Origin: Corythucha ciliata
Taxonomy: Eukaryota > Arthropoda > Insecta > Hemiptera > Tingidae
Assembly: GCA_038030265.1 (NCBI GenBank)
Contig: CM075941.1
Coordinates: forward strand, 53,917,952-53,981,951
Length of the DNA stretch: 64,000 bases
Direction of reading: 5' to 3'
Part shown: one piece after another, positions 32,037 to 44,100 of the stretch
Numbering within the stretch: position 1 is the first letter of the stretch
How the letters are laid out: each line of letters begins with the position of its first letter
Position numbers and translations under genes: made by a program
Notes under the pieces: model-generated
Database searches by the model: none
Told to the model about the DNA's origin: nothing
Seen by the model: the letters and a program-made list of their open reading frames with translations, nothing else

Positions 32037-32706
32037 TTTGGAACGCGTGGGAAGTCGTATATCTGGGGGCGGCAAAAGCGCAGTACAAGTTAATGCTAAA
32101 ATTGATGTCCAGTGAAAATTCCGAAAAAAATATTTTTTTACACAAGGAGGATTGTTATTTAATGTTACGTCATAAAATTGCTTTGGAACACGCGGCAAGT
32201 GCCATTTCTAGAAGGGGGCGGCGAATCCCCGGTCAGGTACCCGTATCACGCCACGGGTGAAGTGATCGTTGTGTCTCACGGTACTTCCATTGTTAATTAT
32301 CATTTTTATGCAGTACTATCAATTCGGAACGTGAGAAACACGTTTGGAACGCGTGGGAAGTCGTCTATCTGGGGGCGGTAGGAGCGCACTACATGTTAAC
32401 GCTAAAATGATGTCGATTAAAAAATTCGAAAACAATATTTTTTTGCACAAGGAGGATTGTTATTTGATGTTACTTCATTATTTTGCTTTGGAACACGCGG
32501 CGAGTGCCATATTTCGAAGGGGGCGGCAAATCCCCGGCTGGGTACCCGTATCACGCCACGGGTGAAGTGGTCGTAATGTCTCACGGGACATCCATTGTTA
32601 ATTATCATTGTTATGCAATACTATCAATTTGGAACGTGAGAAACATGTTTGGAACGCGGGGGAAGTCGACTATCTGGGGGCGGCAGGAGCGCAGTACATG
32701 CTTACA
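32037..32706 (+). repeat. Tandem ~150-bp monomers, left foldback arm
   Basis: Starts of the motif TTTGGAAC(G/A)CG recur at about 32,037, 32,183, 32,341, 32,487 and 32,642, spacing 146-158 bp. Monomers alternate between two types (GGGAAGTCGT...CTGGGGGCGG and GGCGAGTGCC...GGGGGCGGC), making a ~300-bp higher-order unit. Confidence 0.85.
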
Positions 32707-33654
32707 CGGTGGGTTTACACGGAGTGCAACATGTTCGCCACGCGAGGCAGTGTTCCGCTCTATGAAATCTGATAATTATAAGAATCCTCGGAAACTATGT
32801 GAGCCGGCAGTTTAAGCAACTAAGCAAGGCAATACGGATATCAAATTTTCTTCAAACGGAGCGGCTTGCGATAGGAAAACACAGATACAAGTGGAAAAGT
32901 TCACGCAGGACGGTAAGAAATTACACGGTTGAAGGCTTGAAGCGGTTTCAAAAGCGGCAGCGGCGCCGCACTGAACAAAAACGCATAAAACTCGGTGTTC
33001 ACCAAAGTCCAAACAAGGCGGTGCACAGTGGGGCAATAGCGGCCAAAATTGGGGGAAAAAACTCGATAACTCCAGAAAGAAACGTACCTTGTCGATAGGG
33101 AGTTTTCTGCGTAAATGTCATCATATCCGCTTCCCAGGGTCATACATTTTCAATGCTATAAATCCTCGAGTACACAAGAAACCTGAATGATGGGGACTGA
33201 GAAAGGAGGACTTCGTTGTAATACCTGGAAACACTTAAAATTATCCCCTAATACTCAAATTTGCATTTTTGAACGTTCCTTGATAGCCCTTGAGTCAAGA
33301 GCGTGTAATAGAAATGAATGTAGAATCGAAAAACAACAATTTTCTCTACAATTTCCTACTTAGGCCTGTTTCGCTCATTCTAAAAATTAGATGAAATTTA
33401 GGGTGAAAGTGTGGTGGCTGAAATTTTTAGAAAAATTAAGCATTACGAATTTTCCCCATTTAAAAGGCCTGTCAAACCAACCGAAGGCAAACAATTTGGT
33501 CAAAAGTATCTTATTCCGATGAAAATACAAAGACTTATTATTGAGAAATAATAAGTCAAAAATGTGTTCAATACCACCCCGTCACCAAAATTTGGGAAAA
33601 GTCTACTTGGAAGGGAGAAACTACCTCTTTGTCGTAAAAAGTAACTGAAGCCTA
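32707..33654. other. Unique centre of the foldback element
   Basis: About 950 bp between the inverted arrays. Only short ORFs; a ~100-codon basic ORF at 32,799-33,098 has no recognisable similarity. No gene can be supported. Confidence 0.5.
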
Positions 33655-34079
33655 GAGTGAGTGACCGACTAGGTACTTGCCGGCACCTTCGGGAAATGAC
33701 ACTTGCCGCGTGATCCAAAGTAAAGACAAAATGACAAAACAGTCCACCTTGTGTATAACATTTATTTTCTCGGAATTTTTACTCGACATCAATTTTAGCC
33801 TTAACTTATGCTGCGCTCTTGCCGCCCCCAGATAGACGACTTCCCAAGCGTTCCAAACGTATTTCTCACGTTCCAAATTGATAGTACAGCATACCAATGA
33901 TAATTAACAATGACATTACCCTAAGGCTGTAGGGTCACTTGACTGAAGGGGTGATACGAGTACCCAGCCGGGGATTTGCCGCCCCCTTCGAAATATGGCA
34001 CTCGCCGCGTGTTCCAAAGCAAAATAATGAAGTAACATCAAATAACAATCCTCCTTGTGCAAAAAATATGTTTTCGGAA
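33655..34079 (-). repeat. Tandem ~150-bp monomers, right foldback arm (inverted)
   Basis: Reverse-complement copies of the same two monomer types (GCCGCCCCC, CGCGTGTTCCAAAGC, CACGTTCCAAATTGATAGTA). The register differs from the left arm: the outermost right unit jumps directly to a second copy at about 34,086. Confidence 0.8.
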
Positions 34080-34464
34080 TTTTCACTGGAATAAAGCAAT
34101 TTTATGACGTAACATTAAATAACAATCCTCCTTGTGTAAAAAAATATTTTTTTCGGAATTTTCACTGGACATCAATTTTAGCATTAACTTGTACTGCGCT
34201 TTTGCCGCCCCCAGATATACGACTTCCCACGCGTTCCAAACGATTCTTTTCGCGTAACATTAAATAACAATCTGCTGAGGTGACAAATAACTGTTGAAAT
34301 TGAAATTTTAAGACTTTTCGAAATTTACCATTAACTTGTACTGCGCACTTATTTTTTTAAAAAAAATGTGTTAGTGATGCGTTACAAAGTGTTACTACAG
34401 CGTAACAATGAATAACAATTAAAGTACCATGAGACTATGATGTTTTTTCGAAAATATTTGTTAC

Positions 34465-35166
34465 TCGCAGTACAAGTTAATGGACCTCATTTTCCCCCGG
34501 GTTTTCTGGTTTTGATCAGACCCACCCATGTCATAAGACCCATAAGGGGGAGTTGTACATGTGTTTCCTCGACCCCCCTCCAATCCTACCTCGCCTACTT
34601 GGCGTTACGTAAATTATCGCCGTATTTCTGCAACAATCTAGGATTTCAAGGTCTCATTTAAATCTTCAGGAAATTCCGTACAATCGTACGATCTTCTTTT
34701 TACATATTTCACCCCTAATATAACTTTTAAAAAATGTGCAGTTTCCAGGGAGGAACAACCTGACACGGCAGCACAGAATTCACAGTGCTAAAGACCCCGG
34801 CAAATTCTGAAACGAGACACGTTGTCCTCCGGGAGAATGCAAGTTTTCTGGAATTTTCACGGCTAAAAATACAAAGTCTGGGGCACAGTATGGGCCCTCC
34901 GCGAAAGTTTGTCCTGTAACATCTTTAGAGGGCAGAATTACAGTTTAGGGATCGAATGGTCCAAGCTTTGTAGGGCTGAATGACCAATTAACAAGGGGGG
35001 GGGGAATTCATTTTTTTTCCTCCAATTTTCAAACTGTCGTATCGAGTTTGTGGCCTTCACCACTGATGGACCACTAAAAAAAAATTTTTGTTCTTATTTT
35101 CGTGTTTAATTCTCCGGCCTATAAATAAAACAACATGCTGTTTTGCATTGCAGCTGACTTAAAAAA
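34465..35166. other. Intergenic, with a half copy of the AGGGGGAGTTG MITE
   Basis: GCAGTACAAGTTAATGG at 34,467 is one more foldback-type motif in direct orientation. 34,545-34,735 matches the left arm of the intact MITE at 49,924, without its right arm. G10 at about 34,996. No gene. Confidence 0.6.
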
Positions 35167-38100
35167 TCATTTTTTGTCGAACTCATCGTCCGTAGACCCG
35201 CTACTTCTCGTCTCATTGTCGGAATCGTCTGCAGGTAACTGCGACGTCACCTCCTCGACAGTTTTTTCAACATCTGAAACCGCCCCTTGCTTACCACCCT
35301 CTTCAACGGTCTTTTTGTCTTTCTCTTCTTCGTTCCCGAGGAATTTGTCCCATTTTTTAATCCTTTCCTCAATTTCAGCGTCTGTTTCATAGATTCTGAG
35401 AGAGAGAAAAAAAAAAATCAATTAATGCTAATGCGACGAATTGGTGATACTCACTTATATTTAGTTTTCCCATCCCACGCTTCAGCTTTTAGTTGTCTCT
35501 GACCAAACCATCGCCCATTCATAAGTTGAATACACGCGTCAGCAGCTTCGTGTTCTTTGAAATTTATTTGAGCGACTCCTTCGGCGTGTCTCTGTTTCAA
35601 AAATAAGGGACCAAGTTAAAAAAAAAAACCCCTCCTTCCACGATACACACTTGTTTTGTACTTACGTCGAAAATAGTAATTTTCTTTACGTCGCCGCATT
35701 TAACGCACTCCTCTCTCAAATCCTGCTGATACTCCAATATCAGGCCGGGGTCCCTGTCAAAAATCGCTGGGTCAAAGAGATTTTTCAATATGACGATGCG
35801 CTCGTTTTTAGAGCGTTGCCCTCGCATTTTTTCTGGCCTCCAATCAAACAATCTGTTGAAAATGAAGGAAAATTAAAACTACGAAATACAAGGCGGTCGC
35901 GTTCCCATACTTTTCCTGCATTTTCTTGATTTTTTCCTTGTCTTTTCGTCGTTTTTTCTTCGGTTTAAGAGTCGGGTCGTAGGCTCCGCCTTTCATCGTG
36001 AATTTAGCTCTTTCGACGCGAATTTTTTTCCCTTTATAATCGTATCCGTCGAGAACATTCAAAGCCAGTTGAACAGACTCGATCTACATATCATGGAGGT
36101 GAATTTAAAAGAAATTTATGCAAAAAATAACTGCCGGGTCGATGAGTAAATTACGTATAATAGCACGTTGTTTTTTATTTTATGTTTACTCGGTTAAATA
36201 AAAAATTATACGTTGCGTCAATCAGTGCACCCTCTCTCACCCCACTACTACCCCAGTTTTCAATAAATTCGTTCCAAGAAAATAGCTCTGTCCATCCTTT
36301 TTATCCGACTAAAATCAACCGCTAAGTCAAGCTTAAATTACATTAGCAAGTGCCTTGCCTTCCACGTATTCATAAAACTGGGGAAACGTGCGTGTCATTA
36401 CTTGCTTAGAAGTCGTAAAAATGATTTCAGCAAGGTTACATCCTGAGTCTTTCCAACACTGAGCCTCAGGGCAACGTTTAAAACGTTGAAACCACTGAGA
36501 TTCCAATAACAAAAATTTAATAACACAAAATGAACCCATTAACGTAATTAGATTATCTTTCAATCGTCTCAATTTTAAGCGGTCAAGTTTCGGGACGTAA
36601 TTCCAGGGTTGGAGGGTGTAAAGGAGTCGGAAACACGAAAAAAGAAACTTTTTTTAGTCACGCTTTGAAGATGACAAGGGTTCAAAATAATAGCACCGGG
36701 CCCGCTTTGTGTGTGTCGAAACTTCAGAGAAATTTCAATTGCCACCTTAAATCAGATTGTATACTTTCAATTCTATTATAATTGGAAAATGGCTTGGAGG
36801 GGTTTAAAAAAAAAAGGAGGGGGGAATGAAAAATGACACTTTTATAATTGAGCTGTACACAAAACGAGAGTGAAAGCCAGTGGGTGGGCTTCTTACCTCC
36901 CCTTTTTTTGTTATTCTCTTTCTTTTTTTATCAATTAAATAGATCAAGGCGGACATAAACGGGAGGGTTAATAATAGTTATCGAGACTACATGGAGATGT
37001 ACACGCCCGGAGCTAATAACTATATATGTATGTCATGCTATTTTGAATGTGTAACCCAATGGTTTTTGGAAGGAACGCTTCTGGTTAAGCAGCCTCCACC
37101 CCCCTCCACACACTATCGCCACAGTACTATCGGTCTCTTTCAACCCGTCGCTGATGTATGACTTAATTCGCCACAAACGATTTAGATTAAGCTATGATTT
37201 ATGCAGAAAGAGGGTGGATCAAAGCGAAATTTATTCGGGATTTCAGAGGGAAGAACGCTCTAGAAGTATAAGGGCTTACTCGAAATGGCGAAGACTATAA
37301 TAGTGAAGTCAGTCCGAAGAAATTTAAATCCTACCCCCCCCCTCCCAATCGCGGCAGTCTGACCAGGCAGGGGGATGTTCTTCCAGCACCGACTGTGCGG
37401 CCATGAGTGGCTCGTGACCCAAAGGCCGCGGCAGTGTCCCGACTAGCCACACATCCTACTCCCCCCTTGTTAGCCACACTGCCATGTGGTTTGCCTTTGA
37501 TGTCTCAAACTGGCGTTATATAGAGCCGAAAAAGTCAGTTTTGGGCCCTAACAATCTACCTCAGCTTAGTAATTTTCATGTTCACCGCAAATTTGGCCAA
37601 CCCTCTCCAAGACCACAATTTGCCAATTTCAAGAGAGGCAAAATGCCGATTTGAACACAAAGTGACTTTGGAGGGGGGGGGGCTCGTAGGGGGTGAATTG
37701 AGTTAATTTACCCGGGTGCAAACCTATGGCCTAGCACAGGAAATGGATAAGAAGAGTTCAGACAAAGAATCGACCTACCCCCCCTTGCTTCTAACCTGTT
37801 AACAATGCCCCGATCAGGGAGCATCAAAACAACTATTAAAAACGGTTTGCATTGACTATTTGTTCTTCTTCTTCTTCTTCTTCTTCTCCTATCGAGGAAT
37901 TAACCAAATATAAGTTACGCCAGGAAACCAACCGAGACCAAGGAAAAAAGGGAAATAGCTAGAAATCACCACAAATCACTCCCTAGCGGACAACGGACAC
38001 ACAGGAATTTCTTAAGCTATCGCGCCCCCTAAGTACGCGCCTTATTGTCCGTGAGTTCTTCATAAACATAGGAAGAATAAATCACTCGTTCCGGGAGGAC

Positions 38101-41100
38101 TTGGAAATAAACAACAACATGTGCGTCCCAATTGGACTAAAACTATGGTTGGAAGTAATTTAAAAAACGAAAATTATTTGGCGCATAATTTGGAGTGTAC
38201 ACTACGCCTTTGTATGCAAATTGGTGACATAAAAAAAAGGATTTTCGAGCTTGGTGACATTCATGAGTGTATTAAAACTGACTTTAATCTTCAAATATTT
38301 CTTTTCCCAGGAATAGAATTCGTCCTTAAATAGCGAAAAACGTGTTCAAATGCGTGGGCTATCGGTGTGAATCAGGCAAAAAGCATCAACGAGAAGAAAA
38401 ATAAGCCTACTAGAGAGTTGAGCAACAAGTAAAAACCTGTGAAAGATAGGTGGGATGTTGAAAAAAGAAATTTATTAGGCCTCGTTACACGTGCTTTTTT
38501 TTGATCGACCGTTGGTAATCTCGACACGCTTCGTCAAGGGTTTAAATACGTCCCCGAGGGCGAATTTTTTCGAGAATACCTTAGCCCTTTCCTTTTTGTT
38601 TATATAGCGTAAAGCCGCCTTCCACCCCCTACCACCGCCATCCTTAACTAACCATTGGTTTGATGATAATAACTGAAACAGTCCTTTTTTAGATGATCTT
38701 TTTCAAACTCAAAAAAATCTCCCACTCTTAACTGAGAGAGAGTGAGAGAAAAAAGAAGCTGTACAACAGAGTTGTGAGGAATGAAGTGGTGAAGAAGGGC
38801 GGTGTGGTGGATGGAGGCCTGCAACTCACGGCACAGTTCAACATGTAAGTGCCACCCAGGATGTACTCTTTAGTTCTACTACTTGTAACGATCGCTACCG
38901 GCATTTGCGGTAAGGATTTAAATTTAAACAGAAATAAATAGTTAATAAAATCATTTTTATCCCCCACCCCACCGCACCACAACGCCACTTAAAAACCAAA
39001 TGATACTGCAAGGGCGCGAAGCTTATAAATACGCGAACCTTGGCCAAGACATTGGCTAAGCGTGCGGCTATAGGGCGCTTGAAAGGCTTGGTCCGACAGC
39101 AAATTTTATATCAAATTTAATTTGTCCTTGAAAAATGTATGCTTGCACAGTCTTTTTAGCGCTTTTTTCACTTCACTAATCGGGAAGCTTATTACAATAG
39201 GCAAGGGCAGCGATAGCGCTTAATTGCACTTCTTCGTGCAAACGCTACTTTGAAGAAGAAGAAAAAAAACAATGGTTACACAGTTTTCTTTATAACCGCA
39301 AGTAATAACTTCAAGTTGGCCTGACAAGCAAAAATTGTCACTGCGTGGGTAACGTAATGGTTTTGAAAGGAAGCCCCTGCCTCTTAAAATTAAATTCTCA
39401 ACACAATTACACTTTTTAAAGGTCAGAAATGAGTGAAACTTCGTAAAATTTAAAATTACCTTTGAACCTCTTTATTCAATCCCCCCCCCCTTACATTAAA
39501 ACTAATTCAAATTTTAAAAAGTTTGAAAAAAGTGCGCTACCCAGTACCCCTCACTAAAAGCAGCCAAGCCCTTCCTTAGAAAAGGGGCTGCTCGGGTGAC
39601 CTCATTGCCTAATAATTTCACAGAATAATGAAATTCCCAGAATTTTGAGATCGCAGAGCCCTGCTACGAATAAAAATTATTTCAACTAAGCGCGACGAAT
39701 TCACCACAAGAGCATAAGAGATGCGAGCTGTTAACCGAATTTGGAGCGGTTGAAGACCTGGTAAAGTGAAGATTTTGAAATCTGAAGAATGATCTAAATT
39801 AAATTATAATTCACCATTGAGGCTATGGTGACTCCTTAGGAAAGCTCTGAGGGCTCTGCTGCGTGGCCAGTGGGCAATTCAGTTTTCTCGATATTAGTTT
39901 TCCCGCGCCGGGGGGGGGGGGGTCTCGTCCGCTAGCAATCAGTGCTCACAGAGCAAGGGGGAGGACGGTTAGGGTATCTACAACTTTAAATTTCAGAACC
40001 TCCAAAAAAGTTTAAGACTAAGGTCAGATCACTGGTGAACACAAGAAGTACCCGCACCACCCCGTTTCGTTAGCCATGCTCGTAAACCAGGATGCCGGTG
40101 TGGGATTTACTGGTGGCCTGTAGAGGGTGCGGAGAGATACCTTTAGGTATCCTGAGCATCCGGAAATCATAATGTCTGACTTTGAAAGGGACAATGAGCA
40201 ATGAGGGGTTGAGTGTGAAGACAAGTCGCTAAGCGGGTGAGAGAGTGAAACTGAAAATTTCGCCTCGGGAAAATTCCGAGACGCCATCGGTGGCAAGCCG
40301 CAGAGTTTTTCAATTCTCATTCAAACGATTTAAAATGGAAGCAATCGGAAACATGCCCTACAAGTCGTTCTTGAAATGAACGCATGTAAATTTATCACTC
40401 AATTCTTAACGATCACCCCGGCCCCCCTAAATGAGCCTTCCTACTATGAATAAAGTATGATGAAGTATGATGATTTATACACTTTTTGTTTGACTAATTA
40501 TTGCAATAACCGGAAGATATTGATGCTTTGTTTATGAGGCTTAATTTAAGAGCCAGAGAACTGGAAAAAATAAAACGAAGGAGAGAATGCCACTGTATAA
40601 CATTCTCCCTTTTTTGATTTGGATGCAGGCCAAATTACGACGAAAATGTGAAAGAAAGGTGCAAACGAGGAGGGGCCGAGGGGTGATATTGCCTTTTAAT
40701 GGACTCGGTCATCGCCTTACTTCCTTCTTCCAGCGATAAAAATCAGTCTCTTGTCGCACTTGTCAGTTTTTTTTTTTTTTTTTTGCGTTAATTCATACGC
40801 ATCCGACAACCACCCTCTCAACCCAGTTTTAACTTTGTCAACAAAGTATAAATTTGAGGGGGAAAAAGAGAGTTTGTTTTCTTCCTGGAGCGTCAAGTAT
40901 CACGTTTCATACATCCATCGAAGGACATTTCAGTGCATCGACTGATGGTGGGAGGGGGTGTTTTTTAATCAAAATGAAAAGAGGTTAGTGGTATCCAACC
41001 GATCAAATAAATCATTTCGGTGTAGTGGACTTCTTGCATTTGCCCGCGGGATAACAATCGAATTACGCAAAATGATGGCCCGCCCTTTCATTCCATGTTA

Positions 41101-44100
41101 ATTATTCAAAAAAAGTCCTAAATCAAAGTAGAGACAAGCATCCTGTTCCTGTTTTATTTCCAACAGTTTGTTGTGATTAAAATCATCAAATACATCAATA
41201 GCGTAAAAAGAGGCGTAAGGAGCTTGTTAACACGAAATGCCCGTAAATAATTTCTTTTTTGTTTTGTTAAACAATGCATTTCATACTTGTCTTCGGAACA
41301 AAAAAATAAAAAATAAATAAAGGCCGATTTGGTGAAAGAGTAGAAAATGGCACTCCTTTTCCAGTCATTTCCAAGGATTTCAAGGGCATATATAATTTTT
41401 GTATGTATTATAAAGGCATTACAGTGACTAACGCCCGTGACATTTGTCCTCTTTTTTTTATTTATTCCAAATAGAACATCTCACCCCTCCTACACAGCCG
41501 GGCGGAGGCGGAAGGTTCACCCGGCGATGTAGAATTTACGCCCTTAAGGCCCTTTAAATATAACGTTCGGGCAGTCCATTTCATTCCTTATTTTTGAGAG
41601 AAAATCGAAAACAAGCAACAAATGGTGAAAGATGGTAAAGGGGAAGGCGAGGGATCCGTGGGTAGAATTCACGGCGTGTGACTATCATTCGAATAAGTGG
41701 AATGCGATACCCAATAAAGAAGACTTGGAAAGTCGACGCTTACAGGAATAGAAACGACTTGATTTTTTTTTTTTTTTTTTTTTTTTTAAAATTATACACA
41801 AAAAATATTAATTTGATTTAATAAAATATTCGTTGCTGCGCTCGGAATGACGACGGATTTAATTAAGAGGCAATACGGAACGTCTTGATAGTGAATCATC
41901 AGGCGAGAGTCCAGAATTAGAGGGGGGGGGGCAGCCACATCTTCTTGCCCCCGAACCAACCGGTCCAATTTCATTACACAAATTCTGCAGCAATGTACCT
42001 CCCTAGTAATCGAGCAATGAACGATGGGGAAAACCACGGTATCTGCGGCGCCCAATCAATATAGGAGATAGCGTGCTCAAAGAACTCCAGCCGTGATCCC
42101 GCCCTCTCCAATTATGGCACGTTTTGCAGGCGACTACGCGAATTCCCGCAAACCGGAGCGCACGATCACCCGACAGCCTTGAAATCCAAGGGAAAAGTGG
42201 CACCGAGGTTTAAGCAGAGGTAGGTCACTCTGAAGGCAAAACCAACGACTTCGCGAAACATTTTGGCCGCTTTCAAGAGGCGATAACGCCCCCTTTGGTG
42301 CATTTTGATTGAGACCAGCTGCATTCCGCAATTGACCACTACGTCCAGGCCTGCCCTCTCCAGACACAATGTGTGTACGCCCTTGTCCCACATACAAAAG
42401 ATTTGTCCTGTATCGATTCCCTCAAACATCAGTTCAATCCCCAAACCGGGAGTCCAGAAACGGAGTTTTCGACTTGGAAACTTGTCTGCTAGGCCTGGGA
42501 ACCTCCTTAAAACCCCCAGGAACTAGCCTGATCACACGAACAATTGGACGCCTATAAATTCCCCTAACAAAGTATATTTCAAACGAATTCGACCGATTCA
42601 AGAAAGAAAGAGAATCGTTAAGCTTAAAAATCACGAACTTATACAGCTTTTCCCTCTTCTAAACTATAAAAGAAACTCATAAACAACAACCCCTTCAATG
42701 AGATTGATTGACAGGCAAGAGGGCCAGAGTTTTTCTTTTCAAATCGCGGCTCTAAGTAGACGCCAGCGATTTTTTTTTTTTTTTTTTTTTTTCGACAAGG
42801 CCACACGAATCACATAAACTATTTTGTTTTCATTAACTGAGATCCTCTCCTTACTTCTGAGTAACACACTTGGATCTTTCTTTTTCAAGAGAACAGTGTA
42901 TGAATCGGATAAGTGGCACGAACGATGTTTAATAATAAAAAAAAAAAAAAGTTGTTCGTTCTGGATTTGCATAGCGCGTAATAGAGCAATAGACCAACTT
43001 CAACTATACAGTCCTACTCGGCATATCGGGGGTGGAAGGCCAACAAGCGTCAGAAACTGCCTATTTCTACCGGCTCCATTACAATTACTTGTCACTTGAA
43101 AATTCCAGGAAAATTCGGGTTTCTACAGATTTTCTAACTTTTCCACGATCTCTCCTGGGTACGGAAGCGAACAACATGGGAGGGGGCCAGAGGTTTGTGT
43201 GGGTAAAAATTAACTTTAAATTGTCAATGAAAAAGCACTGACTGTGAGAGCAAAATTAGCGCCCCGAGTGCATTTTATCTTTTTCCCGGAATAAACGGTC
43301 ACTGCACGTTGTTGGAATTACCAAACCCTTCCCCTTCCCCTTCATTCCAATTATAGTTTAAATACGAACCACTTTAACCTAAGATAACAGAAAATAAATT
43401 AAAAACACTCGAAACTCCTCCTTCGGATTAAATCCAAAGCTAGTAATAAACGTGCAAGTATTCCCTGTCCTATCTAATGAGTAAAAGTTCAGTACACGTA
43501 ACGGTAAGGTAAATAAAAAGAAAAGAGATGACATGATGCATAAGAGTACGTTTAATTAAAATGTTCAATCCGAAATTCTTCTAGTAAACTGAGCTTTCAC
43601 CCACTCTAGAAGAATAACGACCTTTTTTTGAACAAAAATCTTTATAAAACAATCAAAAGAAGCGCCTTTTTCGTTCAAATATAATAACGAAAGATATATC
43701 TCACAGCCATAAAACATGTAACTTAACGGGAGATAAAAGCTCGTAACAAAAAAAAAGTCCACAAACAGTACAGCTTCTTCTCGTTTCGTTCGTTCGTGAC
43801 TAGGGTAGGACACCTCAACATAAATATATATTCAATGAAAGGAAGTAGCAGCCACTTTTTCACCGCTTTAAATGGAGGCCGTCATTGAATATTAACGGAA
43901 ATTAATTAAACAGTAATTATGGACTTTCTAAGGAGAACCCGGTGATTTTTTGTGTCTGATTGCATTGAGCGCTTATTTACACACGCTACTCGTTTTTAAA
44001 TAGCGAGGAAAATTACCGGCGGAGCCGCGGAATGCAGTGCTACTATAGTGCTCCTACATTTCCAGCATATGAATAGGACCCCCTCCCCCGCAGTAACCAA

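Larger units (their letters stand above)
25938..34464. mobile_element. Foldback-like element with long inverted arms, disrupted by nested insertions
   Basis: 25,938-26,092 plus 31,966-32,187 is the reverse complement of about 34,087-34,464, roughly 380 bp at about 95% or higher identity by eye. The arms continue inward as tandem monomers of about 150 bp in opposite orientation (32,037-32,706 and about 33,655-34,079), with a unique centre of about 950 bp (32,707-33,654). Without the Harbinger insertion the element is about 2.65 kb. I see no transposase. Long inverted arms built of subrepeats recall Foldback/Galileo-type elements, but the superfamily is not established and no clear target duplication was found. 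Confidence 0.7.

Noticed and set aside
32799..33098. A basic 99-codon ORF in the foldback centre
   Set aside because: No recognisable motif and no evidence of splicing or conservation. Composition fits chance.
34055..34267. ORFs within the inverted repeats (also 32,010-32,198 and 32,483-32,815)
   Set aside because: They are repeats of each other on opposite strands and follow the monomer sequence, not a protein family.
40024..40320. 98-codon minus-strand ORF in the HTATSF1 intron
   Set aside because: No domain or splice context recognised.
41763..42792. Long T-runs as retroposed poly(A) tails
   Set aside because: No SINE, LINE or processed-gene body could be recognised next to them.
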